Assembly (NCBI RefSeq): GCF_008364625.2
Contig: NZ_CP126604.1
Span: 4,154,001 to 4,218,000 of the forward strand
Direction: 5' to 3'
DNA: 64,000 nt
From: Enterobacter dykesii
GTDB taxonomy: Bacteria > Pseudomonadota > Gammaproteobacteria > Enterobacterales > Enterobacteriaceae
Positions 1 through 10,172 of this stretch are shown here, piece by piece (positions within the stretch are counted from its first letter, which is position 1; each line of letters opens with the position of its first letter). The notes under the pieces are model-generated. The model was given only the letters and a program-made list of their open reading frames with translations, had not been told where the DNA came from and searched no databases. A program made the position numbers and the translations under genes.

Positions 1-2039
1 TTGAAACCCACGTCATCGAATTTGCCCCGATGCTGATGGCCGAACAGCTGGACCACATGGGCGGTGACCAGCTGCGCCGTAAAATCGAAAGTATGGGCGT
101 GAAGGTTCACACCAGCAAAAACACCAAAGAGATCGTTCAGGAAGGTACTGAAGCGCGCAAAACCATGCGCTTTGCCGACGGCAGCGAGCTGGAAGTGGAC
201 TTCATCGTCTTCTCAACCGGTATTCGCCCGCGCGACAAGCTGGCGACCCAGTGCGGTCTGGCCGTGGCGCAGCGCGGCGGGATCATGATCAACGACACAT
301 GCCAGACCTCCGATCCGGATATCTACGCGATTGGCGAATGCGCCAGCTGGAACAACCGCGTATACGGCCTGGTGGCACCGGGCTACAAAATGGCGCAGGT
401 CGCCGTGGACCATATCCTCGGCAGCGAAAACGCGTTTACCGGTGCAGACATGAGCGCCAAGCTGAAGCTGCTGGGCGTGGACGTGGGCGGTATTGGCGAT
501 GCGCATGGCCGCACCCCGAATTCCCGCAGCTATGTCTATCTCGACGAAAGCAAAGAAGTCTACAAACGTCTTATCGTCAGCCAGGACAACAAAACCCTGC
601 TCGGCGCGGTGCTGGTGGGCGATACCAGCGATTTCGGCAACCTGCTCCAGCTGGTGCTGAACGCCATCGAACTGCCGGAAAACCCGGACGCGCTGATCCT
701 CCCGGCGCACGCCGCCAGCGGCAAGCCGTCTATCGGCGTGGATAAACTGCCGGACAGCGCGCAGATTTGCTCCTGCTTCGACGTCACCAAAGGCATGCTG
801 ATCTCCGCCATCAACAAAGGCTGCCACACCGTGGCGGCGCTTAAAGCGGAGACCAAAGCCGGTACCGGCTGCGGCGGCTGTATTCCGCTGGTCACTCAGG
901 TGCTGAACGCCGAGCTGGCAAAACAGGGCATCGAAGTGAACAACAACCTGTGCGAGCACTTCGCGTATTCTCGCCAGGAGCTGTACCACCTGATCCGCGT
1001 GGAGGGCATTAAGTCCTTTGACGAGCTGCTGGCGAAGCACGGCCAGGGCTACGGCTGCGAAGTGTGTAAACCGACAGTCGGCTCCCTGCTGGCCTCCTGC
1101 TGGAACGAGTACGTGCTCAAGCCCGAGCATACGCCGCTGCAGGACACCAACGATAACTTCCTGGCGAACATCCAGAAAGACGGTACCTACTCCGTTATTC
1201 CACGTTCCGCCGGGGGCGAAATCACGCCGGAAGGGCTGGTGGCCGTGGGTCGTGTTGCGCGTGAATTTAACCTGTACACCAAAATCACCGGCTCCCAGCG
1301 TATCGGCCTGTTTGGCGCGCAGAAAGACGATCTGCCGGAAATCTGGCGTCAGCTGATTGAAGCCGGCTTCGAAACCGGTCACGCGTATGCCAAAGCGCTG
1401 CGCATGGCGAAAACCTGCGTGGGCAGCACCTGGTGCCGCTACGGCGTGGGCGACAGCGTGGGCTTCGGCGTGGAGCTGGAAAACCGCTACAAAGGCATCC
1501 GCACCCCGCACAAAATGAAGTTTGGCGTCTCCGGCTGTACCCGCGAATGTGCGGAAGCGCAGGGTAAAGACGTGGGTATTATCGCCACCGAGAAAGGCTG
1601 GAACCTGTACGTCTGCGGCAACGGCGGGATGAAGCCACGCCACGCGGACCTGCTGGCGGCGGATCTCGATCGCGACACGCTGATTCAGTATCTCGACCGC
1701 TTCATGATGTTCTACATCCGCACCGCCGATAAGCTGACCCGTACCGCCTCCTGGCTCGATAACCTGGAAGGCGGCATCGACTACCTGAAAGCGGTGATCA
1801 TCGACGACAAGCTGGGCCTGAACGAGCATCTGGAAGCCGAGATGGCGCGCCTGCGCGAGGCGGTGATCTGCGAATGGACGGAAACCGTCAACACCCCGGC
1901 GGCGCAGACGCGCTTCAAACACTTCATCAACAGCGCCCAGCGCGACCCGAACGTACAGGTTGTGCCGGAGCGTGAACAGCATCGTCCGGCGACACCGTAT
2001 GAACGTATTCCGGTCACGCTGGTGGAGGAAAACGCATGA
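1..2039 (+). CDS. nirB: NADH-dependent nitrite reductase large subunit, 5' end missing
   Basis: Cytoplasmic siroheme enzyme that reduces nitrite to ammonium with NADH, together with NirD. The reading frame is open from base 3, so the gene starts before the window; 678 residues remain of about 847. What is visible is the rest of the FAD/NAD-binding region, then two BFD-like [2Fe-2S] segments (a CxC followed by CGGC near bases 767-885, and CEVC near 1057), and then the siroheme/[4Fe-4S] domain. That domain carries a CX5C (CVGSTWC, about base 1417) and a CX3C (CTREC, about 1537), the usual cluster and siroheme ligands. The stop overlaps the nirD start by 4 bases, so the two are translationally coupled. 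A 589-residue frame on the opposite strand is a coding shadow. Confidence 0.97.
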   Translation, partial: ETHVIEFAPMLMAEQLDHMGGDQLRRKIESMGVKVHTSKNTKEIVQEGTEARKTMRFADGSELEVDFIVFSTGIRPRDKLATQCGLAVAQRGGIMINDTCQTSDPDIYAIGECASWNNRVYGLVAPGYKMAQVAVDHILGSENAFTGADMSAKLKLLGVDVGGIGDAHGRTPNSRSYVYLDESKEVYKRLIVSQDNKTLLGAVLVGDTSDFGNLLQLVLNAIELPENPDALILPAHAASGKPSIGVDKLPDSAQICSCFDVTKGMLISAINKGCHTVAALKAETKAGTGCGGCIPLVTQVLNAELAKQGIEVNNNLCEHFAYSRQELYHLIRVEGIKSFDELLAKHGQGYGCEVCKPTVGSLLASCWNEYVLKPEHTPLQDTNDNFLANIQKDGTYSVIPRSAGGEITPEGLVAVGRVAREFNLYTKITGSQRIGLFGAQKDDLPEIWRQLIEAGFETGHAYAKALRMAKTCVGSTWCRYGVGDSVGFGVELENRYKGIRTPHKMKFGVSGCTRECAEAQGKDVGIIATEKGWNLYVCGNGGMKPRHADLLAADLDRDTLIQYLDRFMMFYIRTADKLTRTASWLDNLEGGIDYLKAVIIDDKLGLNEHLEAEMARLREAVICEWTETVNTPAAQTRFKHFINSAQRDPNVQVVPEREQHRPATPYERIPVTLVEENA

Positions 2040-2362
2040 GCCAGTGGATAAACATTTGCGATATTAACGACATCATCCCGGCCACCGGCGTATGCGCGCT
2101 GCTGGGCAGCGAGCAGGTTGCGATTTTCCGCCCTCGCCACGATGAAGAGGTCTTTGCCATCAGCAATATCGACCCGTTCTTCGAGGCCAGCGTGCTCTCC
2201 CGCGGACTGATTGCCGAGCACCAGGGCGAACTGTGGGTCGCCAGCCCGCTGAAAAAACAGCGTTTCCGCTTAAGCGACGGCTACTGCATGGAAGATGAGA
2301 GTCATTCAGTGAAGCACTATGACGTTCGCGTGAAGGACGGCAAGGTGCAGCTGAAAGGCTAA
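2036..2362 (+). CDS. nirD: Nitrite reductase small subunit
   Basis: Small Rieske-like partner of NirB in cytoplasmic NADH-nitrite reductase. It is 108 residues, the normal length. NirD proteins have the Rieske fold but lack the usual Cys/His cluster ligands, and I see no CxH or CxxH pair here. The start overlaps the nirB stop (ATGA). In E. coli the next gene is the nitrite channel gene nirC; here nirD is followed by 135 non-coding bases and then cysG. Confidence 0.96.
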   Translation: MSQWINICDINDIIPATGVCALLGSEQVAIFRPRHDEEVFAISNIDPFFEASVLSRGLIAEHQGELWVASPLKKQRFRLSDGYCMEDESHSVKHYDVRVKDGKVQLKG

Positions 2363-2402
2363 TCCCCCGCCTTTTCAATACGAAAAGCTTATGACCCCTT
2401 AT

Positions 2403-2453
2403 GGGTAACGGCAGGAAAAACCGTATGTTTTGTACGATTCCTGCTGTTATCCT
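2403..2453 (+). repeat. Long hairpin in the nirD-cysG gap, where nirC would be
   Basis: The arm at 2404-2417 (GGTAACGGCAGGAA) pairs with 2438-2452 (TTCCTGCTGTTATCC) over 14 pairs, with one G-U and one bulged T. A further CGTA/TACG pairing lies inside the loop (2422-2425 with 2433-2436). No T-run follows, so it is not an ordinary terminator. It may be an mRNA processing or stability element between nirBD and cysG, or a repeat left where nirC was lost. Neither is shown by the sequence. Confidence 0.7.
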
Positions 2454-2497
2454 GACGTCAATTCTTACCCCCTCCATGAATGCTGCGAGGTAACGTC

Positions 2498-3871
2498 GTG
2501 GATCACCTGCCGATTTTTTGTCAATTACGCAACCGCGACTGCCTGCTCGTGGGCGGCGGCGATGTGGCTGAACGCAAAGCGCGCCTGCTGTTAGAGGCTG
2601 GCGCCCGACTGACCGTTAACGCCATTGCCTTCGCCCCACAGTTTGAGGTCTGGGCTCAGGAAGGGATGCTCACGCTGGAACAGGGAGAATTTGATGAGTC
2701 CCTGCTGGATACCTGCTGGCTGACCATTGCCGCGACGGATGACGATGAAGTGAACCAGCGCGTGAGCGATGCCTGCGAAGCGCGCCGTATCTTTTGCAAC
2801 GTGGTCGATGCGCCGAAAGAGGCCAGCTTTATCATGCCGTCGATTATCGACCGCTCGCCGCTGATTATCGCGGTATCGTCCGGCGGACGCTCGCCGGTTC
2901 TCGCACGCCTGCTGCGGGAAAAACTGGAGGCCGTGCTGCCGCAGCACCTTGGTCAGATTGCGCATTACGCCGGGCAGCTCCGCTCCCGCGTGAAGCAAAC
3001 CTTCTCGACCGTTGGCGAGCGCCGTCGCTTCTGGGAAAAATTCTTTGTGAACGACAGGCTGGCGCAGTCACTGGCGAATCAGGACACCAAGGCCGTTGAA
3101 GAGACGACCGAACAGCTGCTCAGCGAGCCGCTGGACCATCGCGGCGAAGTGGTGCTGGTGGGCGCAGGCCCCGGCGATGCGGGCTTGCTGACGCTGAAAG
3201 GGCTACAGCAGATCCAGCAGGCCGATACCGTGGTTTACGATCGCCTGGTCTCCGATGACATCATGAACCTGGTACGCCGCGATGCCGACCGCGTCTTCGT
3301 GGGTAAACGGGCGGGCTACCACTGCGTGCCGCAGGAGGAGATTAACCAGATCCTGCTGCGCGAGGCGCAGAAAGGTAAGCGCGTGGTGCGCCTTAAGGGT
3401 GGCGATCCGTTTATCTTTGGTCGCGGCGGCGAGGAGCTGGAAACCCTGTGTGACGCGGGGATCCCGTTCTCCGTGGTGCCGGGCATTACGGCGGCATCCG
3501 GCTGCTCGGCTTACTCTGGCATTCCGCTGACCCACCGCGACTATGCCCAAAGCGTGCGTCTGGTGACGGGCCATCTGAAAACCGGCTGCGAGCTGGACTG
3601 GCATAACCTGGCCGCTGAAAAGCAAACGCTGGTCTTCTACATGGGGCTGAACCAGGCCGCGACGATTCAGGCGAAGCTGCTGGAGCACGGCATGGAGGCT
3701 TATATGCCGGTTGCGCTGGTGGAAAACGGTACGTCCATCAAGCAACGCGTGGTGAATGGTGTACTGACGCAGCTCGGCAAGCTTGCGCAGCAGGTCGAAA
3801 GCCCGGCGCTGATTGTGGTAGGTCGCGTGGTTGAGCTGCGCGATAAGCTGAACTGGTTCTCGAATCACTAA
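2498..3871 (+). CDS. cysG: Siroheme synthase (uroporphyrinogen methyltransferase, dehydrogenase, ferrochelatase)
   Basis: Makes siroheme, the cofactor of NirB and sulfite reductase. The N-terminal half is the precorrin-2 dehydrogenase/ferrochelatase (NAD-binding [10 protein letters not shown] near residue 14, and the segment around [13 protein letters not shown] that includes the serine phosphorylated in this family). The C-terminal half from about residue 215 is the SAM-dependent methyltransferase ([15 protein letters not shown], then [13 protein letters not shown]). I start it at the GTG at 2498: this gives MDHLPIFC and exactly 457 residues as in E. coli, with GAGG 7 bases upstream. An in-frame ATG at 2480 would add six residues and has no good ribosome site. 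Its position after nirBD fits cofactor supply. Confidence 0.96.
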   Translation: MDHLPIFCQLRNRDCLLVGGGDVAERKARLLLEAGARLTVNAIAFAPQFEVWAQEGMLTLEQGEFDESLLDTCWLTIAATDDDEVNQRVSDACEARRIFCNVVDAPKEASFIMPSIIDRSPLIIAVSSGGRSPVLARLLREKLEAVLPQHLGQIAHYAGQLRSRVKQTFSTVGERRRFWEKFFVNDRLAQSLANQDTKAVEETTEQLLSEPLDHRGEVVLVGAGPGDAGLLTLKGLQQIQQADTVVYDRLVSDDIMNLVRRDADRVFVGKRAGYHCVPQEEINQILLREAQKGKRVVRLKGGDPFIFGRGGEELETLCDAGIPFSVVPGITAASGCSAYSGIPLTHRDYAQSVRLVTGHLKTGCELDWHNLAAEKQTLVFYMGLNQAATIQAKLLEHGMEAYMPVALVENGTSIKQRVVNGVLTQLGKLAQQVESPALIVVGRVVELRDKLNWFSNH

Positions 3872-3889
3872 CGCATATTCTTCCTTTGC

Positions 3890-3915
3890 GGAGTAGTCCT
3901 TATGCGGACTACTCC
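3890..3915 (+). terminator. Hairpin after cysG, probable transcript end
   Basis: Perfect 10-bp inverted repeat GGAGTAGTCC / GGACTACTCC with a 6-base loop, starting 18 bases after the cysG stop. The following sequence is only moderately T-rich, so termination may be incomplete or factor-assisted. Confidence 0.6.
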
Positions 3916-4014
3916 CCTCTTACCGCTGTCGATAACATACCGCCCCGAAGTGGAATTTCTCCCTTTATTCCCTTGAGTTACATCCAACTTTCGTTTTTAA
4001 GACAAGGAATGCGT

Positions 4015-4185
4015 ATGTTCAAACTGGCAAAAGCCGCCGTTCTGGTTGGCCTGTTATCGACTCTGACTGCCTGTACCGGTCATGTACAGAACACCAAAAA
4101 TAACTGCAGCTACGATTACCTGCTGCACCCGGCGATCTCCATTTCGAAGATCATCGGCGGTTGCGGCCCGGCGGCGGAGCAGTAA
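4015..4185 (+). CDS. yhfL: Small lipoprotein YhfL
   Basis: A 56-residue protein with a lipoprotein signal peptide: MFKLAKAAVLVGLLSTLTAC, with lipobox LTAC and lipidated Cys at residue 20. The mature part is only about 37 residues and has two further cysteines. The function is unknown. The ATG at 4015 is preferred because AAGGA lies 6 bases upstream; the ATG at 4009 abuts that site. E. coli also has yhfL after cysG. There, the frl, yhfS-Z and php genes follow before trpS; none is present here. Confidence 0.88.
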   Translation: MFKLAKAAVLVGLLSTLTACTGHVQNTKNNCSYDYLLHPAISISKIIGGCGPAAEQ

Positions 4186-4200
4186 GCGTTTATCAGGCGT

Positions 4201-4230
4201 AAAAAAAACCGGGATATCCCGGTTTTTTAA
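4201..4230 (+). terminator. Rho-independent terminator after yhfL
   Basis: Palindrome AACCGGGATATCCCGGTT (4207-4224) flanked by an A-run and a T-run, so it can work in both directions. It lies 15 bases after the yhfL stop. Confidence 0.9.
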
Positions 4231-4249
4231 TTTGGAGAGTGTGGTTTTT

Positions 4250-4276
4250 AGTCGGGTGGCGCTAACACTTACCCGG
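4250..4276. repeat. REP-like palindrome downstream of trpS
   Basis: The segment GTCGGGTGGCGCTAACACTT followed by ACCCGG resembles a single E. coli-type REP unit (GCCGGATGGCG...TTATCCGGC). It sits just beyond the trpS 3' end, between the convergent yhfL and trpS. Confidence 0.6.
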
Positions 4277-4285
4277 CAAGCAGAC

Positions 4286-5290
4286 TCAAGGCTTCGCAAC
4301 AAACCCAATCGCTTCGTACACCGCTTTCAGGGTTTCGGACGCGCGCGCGCTGGCTTTTTCCGCGCCGTCTTTCATCACCTTCTGCAGGAAAGCTTCGTCG
4401 TTACGGTAGCGGTGATAACGCTCCTGCAGCTCGGTCAGCATGCCGGAAACGGCATCTGCCACTTCACCTTTCAGGTGGCCGTACATCTTGCCTTCGAAGT
4501 GTTTTTCCAGCTCAGGGATGCTCTGGCCGGTCACGCCGGAGAGGATATCCAGCAGGTTGGAAACGCCCGCTTTGTTCTGCACGTCGTAGCGCACCACAGG
4601 CGGCTCGTCGGAGTCGGTGACCGCGCGCTTGAGCTTTTTGACGACGGATTTCGGATCTTCCAGCAGGCCGATAACGTTGTTGCGGTTATCGTCAGACTTG
4701 GACATCTTCTTGGTCGGCTCCAGCAGCGACATCACGCGCGCGCCGGACTTCGGAATGAACGGCTCCGGCACTTTGAACACATCGCCGTAAATCGCGTTAA
4801 AGCGCTGGGCGATATCGCGGCTCAACTCCAGATGCTGCTTCTGGTCTTCACCTACCGGCACCTGGTTGGTTTGATACAGCAGGATGTCTGCAGCCATCAG
4901 CACCGGATAGTCGAACAGACCGGCGTTGATGTTTTCAGAGTAGCGCGCGGATTTATCCTTGAACTGGGTCATGCGGCTCAGCTCGCCGAAATAGGTGTAG
5001 CAGTTCAGCGCCCAGCCCAGCTGCGCGTGCTCCGGCACGTGAGACTGAACGAAAATGGTGCTCTTCTCAGGATCGATGCCGCAGGCCAGGTACAGCGCCA
5101 GGGTGTCCAGCGTGGCTTTACGCAGCTTCTCAGGATCCTGACGCGCGGTAATCGCATGGAGATCGACGATGCAGTAAATGCAATGGTACTCATCCTGCAT
5201 ACTGACCCACTGACGTAACGCCCCCATGTAGTTACCAATGGTCAATTCACCTGAAGGCTGTGCGCCACTAAAAACGATGGGCTTAGTCAT
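4286..5290 (-). CDS. trpS: Tryptophanyl-tRNA synthetase
   Basis: Class I aminoacyl-tRNA synthetase that charges tRNA-Trp in the cytoplasm. It has 334 residues, as in E. coli. The N-terminal ATP-binding signature appears as TIGNYMGAL near residue 17, and the KMSKS loop as KKMSKSDD near residue 194. It is the last gene of the dam superoperon; its start overlaps the gph stop by 8 bases. Confidence 0.97.
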   Translation of the reverse strand: MTKPIVFSGAQPSGELTIGNYMGALRQWVSMQDEYHCIYCIVDLHAITARQDPEKLRKATLDTLALYLACGIDPEKSTIFVQSHVPEHAQLGWALNCYTYFGELSRMTQFKDKSARYSENINAGLFDYPVLMAADILLYQTNQVPVGEDQKQHLELSRDIAQRFNAIYGDVFKVPEPFIPKSGARVMSLLEPTKKMSKSDDNRNNVIGLLEDPKSVVKKLKRAVTDSDEPPVVRYDVQNKAGVSNLLDILSGVTGQSIPELEKHFEGKMYGHLKGEVADAVSGMLTELQERYHRYRNDEAFLQKVMKDGAEKASARASETLKAVYEAIGFVAKP

Positions 5291-6044
5291 TATTCAATTC
5301 CTGATGTTCACTGTGCGAAAGCCCGAGTGCGGGCAACAAATCTTTGAAGTGGTCGAAGACCACATCCGGCTCACTTAGCGTGATGGCTTCACCGTAGTTG
5401 TAGCCATAGGTTAATCCGACGGAAGGACACCCAGCCGCTCGGGCAGCCAGAATATCATTGCGTGAATCCCCGACAAAGAGCAGCTCTGCAGACGTTAAGG
5501 ATAATTTTCCTGCCACCAGCAACAGCGGTTCCGGATGCGGTTTTTTGTTCTGCACATCGTCGCCGCCCACAATCACGGAGAAATACTTCGCGATATCAAG
5601 CGCTTCGAGCAGCGGTGCAACGAACGGCGTTGGTTTGTTGGTCACCAGCCCCAGCGGGATGCCCTTCGCGTGCAGCGCGCTCAGCGTTTCCTGAACGTCC
5701 GGGAACAGGAAACTGCCCTCCTCGACGGTCTCTTCATAGAAACGATCGAACAGTTTGCGCAGAATCCGCAGCTGCTCATCCTTAGGGATGTCAGCGTGGT
5801 CAACGCTCGGTTTACCCTGCGCGGAACGCTGCGACGCGCGCTCCTGACGCGCCCACGTCAACGCGCGCTCCATCAGAACATCGGCGCCGTTGCCAATCCA
5901 CGTTACCACGCGCTCTTCACCCGCAACGGGGAGTTCAAGCGCGTACAGCGCCTGGTCTACAGCGCTCGTTAAGCCCGGCGCGCTGTCAACCAGCGTACCG
6001 TCGAGGTCGAATGCCACACCCCGAATTGCCTGCAATTTATCCAT
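5283..6044 (-). CDS. gph: Phosphoglycolate phosphatase
   Basis: HAD-family phosphatase that hydrolyses 2-phosphoglycolate, formed mainly during repair of oxidised DNA 3' ends. The motifs are DLDGTLVDS (nucleophile Asp, about residue 13), LVTNKP (motif II) and [15 protein letters not shown] (motif IV). It has 253 residues, within one residue of E. coli. It overlaps both rpe and trpS by 8 bases, so the three are translationally coupled. Confidence 0.96.
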   Translation of the reverse strand: MDKLQAIRGVAFDLDGTLVDSAPGLTSAVDQALYALELPVAGEERVVTWIGNGADVLMERALTWARQERASQRSAQGKPSVDHADIPKDEQLRILRKLFDRFYEETVEEGSFLFPDVQETLSALHAKGIPLGLVTNKPTPFVAPLLEALDIAKYFSVIVGGDDVQNKKPHPEPLLLVAGKLSLTSAELLFVGDSRNDILAARAAGCPSVGLTYGYNYGEAITLSEPDVVFDHFKDLLPALGLSHSEHQELNND

Positions 6045-6714
6045 GACTTACCTTCGCCAGCTCACGGCGCATTTCATCAATGACTTTTTTGTAATCCGAT
6101 TGGTCGAAAATTGCCGAACCTGCAACGAACATATCCGCGCCAGCTGCCGCAATTTCACCAATGTTATTCACTTTCACACCGCCGTCCACTTCCAGGCGAA
6201 TATCGTAACCTGACTCATCAATGCGACGGCGCACTTCACGCAGCTTATCCAGCGTGTGGGGAATGAACGACTGACCGCCAAAGCCCGGGTTAACGGACAT
6301 CAGCAGAATCACGTCCAGCTTGTCCATCACGTAATCGAGATAGCTCAGCGGCGTGGCCGGGTTAAACACCAGGCCCGCCTTACAGCCATTCTCTTTGATC
6401 AGCTGCAGCGTGCGGTCCACGTGTTCAGAGGCTTCCGGATGGAAAGTGATGATGCTGGCACCCGCTGCGGCGAAGTCAGGCACGATGCGATCAACAGGCT
6501 TCACCATCAGGTGAACGTCGATAGGCGCGGTAATGCCATAGTTACGTAATGCCTTGAGCACCATTGGGCCAATGGTCAGGTTAGGGACGTAGTGGTTGTC
6601 CATAACGTCGAAATGGACGACATCTGCGCCAGCCGCGAGAGCTTTGGCGGTGTCTTCACCCAGGCGGGCAAAATCGGCCGACAGAATTGAGGGAGCAATC
6701 AAAAACTGTTTCAT
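6037..6714 (-). CDS. rpe: Ribulose-phosphate 3-epimerase
   Basis: Pentose phosphate pathway enzyme that interconverts ribulose 5-phosphate and xylulose 5-phosphate. It is a TIM barrel of 225 residues. Family signatures seen are [12 protein letters not shown] (metal-binding His and Asp near residue 35), [13 protein letters not shown], and EVDGGV with the catalytic Asp near residue 177. It lies 41 bases after dam in the superoperon. Confidence 0.97.
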   Translation of the reverse strand: MKQFLIAPSILSADFARLGEDTAKALAAGADVVHFDVMDNHYVPNLTIGPMVLKALRNYGITAPIDVHLMVKPVDRIVPDFAAAGASIITFHPEASEHVDRTLQLIKENGCKAGLVFNPATPLSYLDYVMDKLDVILLMSVNPGFGGQSFIPHTLDKLREVRRRIDESGYDIRLEVDGGVKVNNIGEIAAAGADMFVAGSAIFDQSDYKKVIDEMRRELAKVSHG

Positions 6715-6755
6715 CCGCTTCTCCTTGAAATGTGTTTACCGGCGGGCAAAACGGC

Positions 6756-7568
6756 TCAGGGGCGATAAAGAGCCAGAAGTTCGTCCACCTTTTTACGTGT
6801 GCCGCCGTTGCTGCTAATGCTACGCCGCACTTTGACCTGAAAATGCTTCGCGGCTTTGTACCATTCGCGCGTATCAGGCGTGTCGTGATTCGAAATTAAC
6901 ACCGGAATTCTTTTGCTGACCAGCTTTTCCGCCATCTCCGCCAGACGGGCCTGTTCGGCTGGGCTGAAGCTGTTGGTGTGATAAGCGGTGAAATTCGCCG
7001 TTGCAGACAGTGGGGCGTAAGGCGGGTCACAGTAAACCACCGAGTTTACGCCTGCCAGCTCCATACACTCTTCATAGGAGAGGCAATGAAACTCTGCGTT
7101 CTGCGCTTTTTCGGCAAAGTGATACAGCTCGTCCTGCGGGAAATACGGACGCTTATAGCGACCAAACGGTACGTTAAATTCCCCGCGCAAATTATAGCGG
7201 CACAGGCCGTTGTAACCATGTCGGTTGAGATAGAGGAACAGCAACGCTCTGCGGAACGGATCCTGACTCTGATTAAACTCAGTGCGGAACTGGTAGTAAA
7301 CGTCCGGCTGATTATTCTCCGGCGTAAACAGTTTGCGCGCCTCTGCGACATACTCTTCGGTACGCAGCTTAACGATGTTATAGAGGCTGATTAGGTCGTT
7401 GTTGATATCCGCCAGGATATAACGAGAAAAATCGGTGTTCAGGAACACCGATCCTGCGCCCACGAAAGGCTCGATTAGACACTCGCCTTTTGGCAGGTGC
7501 TTTTTAATATCATCGAGCAGGGGGTATTTCCCCCCTGCCCATTTCAGAAAAGCGCGATTTTTTTTCAT
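6756..7568 (-). CDS. dam: DNA adenine methyltransferase (GATC)
   Basis: Methylates the adenine in GATC, giving strand discrimination for mismatch repair and timing for replication initiation. Seen are the N-terminal FLKWAGGKYPLL, the SAM-binding FVGAGSVFLN (about residue 35) and the catalytic DPPY (in VYCDPPYAP, about residue 180). At 270 residues it is slightly shorter than the 278 of E. coli and stops directly after LLALYRP, so the short C-terminal tail is missing. That tail lies outside the catalytic motifs. It follows damX by 67 bases. Confidence 0.97.
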   Translation of the reverse strand: MKKNRAFLKWAGGKYPLLDDIKKHLPKGECLIEPFVGAGSVFLNTDFSRYILADINNDLISLYNIVKLRTEEYVAEARKLFTPENNQPDVYYQFRTEFNQSQDPFRRALLFLYLNRHGYNGLCRYNLRGEFNVPFGRYKRPYFPQDELYHFAEKAQNAEFHCLSYEECMELAGVNSVVYCDPPYAPLSATANFTAYHTNSFSPAEQARLAEMAEKLVSKRIPVLISNHDTPDTREWYKAAKHFQVKVRRSISSNGGTRKKVDELLALYRP

Positions 7569-7635
7569 GCTGACTAACTGATTACACCTTCTCCGGCTGT
7601 GGAGAAAGCTCCGACAGCATCCTGCGCTTTAAACA

Positions 7636-8934
7636 TTACTTCAGATCGGCCTGAACCTGATGAATCGGCTTCGCCCAGGGATTTTTTGCCTGAACATCCG
7701 CTGGCAGTGCCGCTACGGCACGTTTCGCTTCATCTTTGGACGAATAAACGCCGCTGACCAGCACATACCACGGTTGACCATTACGGGTCGTCTGATAAAC
7801 AACATAGTCTTTCAGATTTGATTTCTTCGCCCAACTGTTGAGGTTGTCATAGTTAGACGAACTGCTCAGCTGCAGCGTGTAGTTGCTGGATGGCGCAGAC
7901 TTCATCGAGCCAACGTTACCTGCAGTTTTACCTGCGGCGCTGCTGGAGGCTGTTGCCGTGGCTGCTGGAGCCGTTGCTGCAGGTGCCGCTGTGGTCGCCG
8001 TTGCTTTCGGCGCAGTCTGCGTGACTTGCGCTTTAGCTGGCTCGCTCACGGCAGCCGTTTCAGTGCGTTTCGGCTGTGCCGGTACGGCTTTCACTTCAGG
8101 CGCTTTTACGACTGCCTGAGGTTTGGTTTCACGCTTAGGCTCAATCACCGCCTGCTTACGTTCAGGACGCGTCGCAGTTTGCGTCTGGCGCGGTTTTGTT
8201 TCTGTCGCAGCCATTTGTGGCTGAGCGTTACCACCGCGAATCGGGGCAACGGTTGCCGGCTCAGTTGGCAGCGTGGAGTTAACCACGACGTTATCAACCT
8301 GCTGCTGGTTCTGCGGCTGCGTCAGCGCATTGTTCAGATCTCCCTGAACTTCTACGCGCTGCTGGCCTTCAGGCGTAGCAGGTGCCTGACCCTGAGCAGG
8401 GGTTGAAGAAACGGGCGGCAGAGAAACATCCTGCGGCGCTGTGGTGTTACCTGCGGTCTGCTCTGCGGAAGTCGCACCCGGCGCAGGCTGTGCGCCATTC
8501 GCCTGATTGGTCGCATCGTTACCGGACAGGTTGATGCTCTTCTCAGCGGAAGCTGTTTGCTCGGTTGAGTTCGTTGACGGTGCTTTGAGCGCGGAGCCAA
8601 TGCCGACAATCAGCAGCACAAGTACCAGAACGCCCAGACCCATCATGATGTACTGGCGGGAAGCCGGTTTCGGTGCAGCGGCTTTTTTACGTTTACGCGG
8701 GCGACGCTCTACAGGCTGTTCGTCCATTGAATCTTCTTCGGACTCATAATCCTCTTCTGCTCGCTCTTCGTGCGCGTTGCGGCTGCGCGAAGGGCGACGA
8801 TCGTCTGCATCCAGATCAACATCGTCAAAGTTGATCTGCGGCTCGTTATCACGTTCTGAAGATTGACGAGAACGACCAGTACGACGATCGCTGGGATCGG
8901 GTTTCAGCTCGTCTTCTGGTTTGAATTCATCCAT
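7636..8934 (-). CDS. damX: Cell division protein DamX (SPOR domain)
   Basis: Inner-membrane protein that localises to the septum and binds denuded peptidoglycan through its SPOR domain. It has 432 residues. Residues 1-90 are charged and cytoplasmic, ending in a basic RPRKRKK stretch. One transmembrane helix follows (about 95-116), then a long periplasmic linker rich in Ala, Gln, Thr and Pro, and a C-terminal SPOR domain (about 350-428, beginning [15 protein letters not shown]). It lies between aroB and dam as in E. coli. The linker is the least conserved part. Confidence 0.95.
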   Translation of the reverse strand: MDEFKPEDELKPDPSDRRTGRSRQSSERDNEPQINFDDVDLDADDRRPSRSRNAHEERAEEDYESEEDSMDEQPVERRPRKRKKAAAPKPASRQYIMMGLGVLVLVLLIVGIGSALKAPSTNSTEQTASAEKSINLSGNDATNQANGAQPAPGATSAEQTAGNTTAPQDVSLPPVSSTPAQGQAPATPEGQQRVEVQGDLNNALTQPQNQQQVDNVVVNSTLPTEPATVAPIRGGNAQPQMAATETKPRQTQTATRPERKQAVIEPKRETKPQAVVKAPEVKAVPAQPKRTETAAVSEPAKAQVTQTAPKATATTAAPAATAPAATATASSSAAGKTAGNVGSMKSAPSSNYTLQLSSSSNYDNLNSWAKKSNLKDYVVYQTTRNGQPWYVLVSGVYSSKDEAKRAVAALPADVQAKNPWAKPIHQVQADLK

Positions 8935-9026
8935 TTAACACCCCACTCAAAGGCTTATGCCAACGACTTTGCATTTCACCTGAAGCTAAACGACCACCGG
9001 CTACAGTGGCCTGACCTTTCTAGTTG

Positions 9027-10115
9027 TTACGCCTGCTGACAATCAGCGATAGCGCCAAGAACGACATCGTGCGGCACTCCGCCGCGCACTTCACTCTTCC
9101 CTATTGCAAGCGGGAGTACAAGACGCATCTCACCTGCCAATACTTTTTTATCGCGCATCATGTGGGGTAAATACGCTTGCGCCGACATCTCCTGCGGCCC
9201 GGTTACCGGCAAACCTGCACGTTCAAGCAGCGCAATGATCCGCGCCGTCTCTTCAGGTTTAAACTGCCCCAGACGTTCAGAGGTGCGGGCTGCCATGACC
9301 ATACCGGCCGCGACGGCTTCACCGTGCAGCCAGTTGCCGTAACCCATCTCGGCTTCAATGGCGTGGCCAAACGTATGCCCAAGATTCAGTAAAGCACGTA
9401 AGCCCGTTTCACGCTCGTCTGCTGCGACAACTTCTGCTTTTAGCTCACAGCAACGACGAATGCAGTATGCCAGTGTAGCCTCATCCAGGCACAGCAGCGC
9501 ATCCATATTCTCTTCAAGCCAGCTAAAGAACTCGCCATCAAGAATAATGCCGTATTTGATCACTTCCGCCAGACCCGAAGCCAGTTCGCGCTTCGGCAGC
9601 GTTTTCAGACAGTCGAGATCCACCACCACCGATGCGGGCTGGTAGAACGCGCCAATCATGTTTTTACCGAGCGGATGGTTGACTGCCGTTTTGCCACCCA
9701 CAGAGGAGTCGACCTGGGATAGCAGCGTGGTTGGGATTTGAATAAAACGGACGCCACGCTGATAGCTTGCGGCCGCAAAGCCGGTCAGATCGCCCACAAC
9801 ACCGCCGCCCAGGGCAAGCAGTGTTGTATCGCGACCATGCGGTTTTTGCAGCAATGCGGTAAAGACGGTATCCAGTACCGTCAGGCTTTTATACTGCTCG
9901 CCATCGGGGAGAATCACACTGTCGACTTTTACGCCCGCCTGCTCAAGCAGGTGGCGTACGCGGTCGAGATAAAGCGGAGCCAGAGTCTCATTGGTGACCA
10001 GCATCGCCTGATCACCCGCTTTCAGTGGTAAAAAGGAAGCTGGGTCGTTAAACAAACCAGCCGCGATGGTGATAGGGTAACTACGTTCCCCGAGAGTAAC
10101 TGTAATCCTCTCCAT
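9027..10115 (-). CDS. aroB: 3-Dehydroquinate synthase
   Basis: Second step of the shikimate pathway: converts DAHP to 3-dehydroquinate using NAD and a divalent metal. It has 362 residues, as in E. coli. Visible signatures are [13 protein letters not shown] (NAD binding, about residue 104), the zinc-ligand region [13 protein letters not shown], and HGEAVAAGM. It is the second gene of the superoperon; the 57-base gap after aroK holds its ribosome site. Confidence 0.97.
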   Translation of the reverse strand: MERITVTLGERSYPITIAAGLFNDPASFLPLKAGDQAMLVTNETLAPLYLDRVRHLLEQAGVKVDSVILPDGEQYKSLTVLDTVFTALLQKPHGRDTTLLALGGGVVGDLTGFAAASYQRGVRFIQIPTTLLSQVDSSVGGKTAVNHPLGKNMIGAFYQPASVVVDLDCLKTLPKRELASGLAEVIKYGIILDGEFFSWLEENMDALLCLDEATLAYCIRRCCELKAEVVAADERETGLRALLNLGHTFGHAIEAEMGYGNWLHGEAVAAGMVMAARTSERLGQFKPEETARIIALLERAGLPVTGPQEMSAQAYLPHMMRDKKVLAGEMRLVLPLAIGKSEVRGGVPHDVVLGAIADCQQA

Positions 10116-10172
10116 GACGCGACATCCACCTTTAATGCTTTTACCCGCAGGCGAGTGTATATAAAGCCAGAA

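Noticed and set aside
213-1982. 589-codon frame antisense to nirB, and similar long antisense frames over yhgF, glgX, gntT, feoB and pckA
   Set aside because: All follow the same antisense pattern from G+C-rich third positions in well-recognised genes. There is no ribosome site or family similarity.
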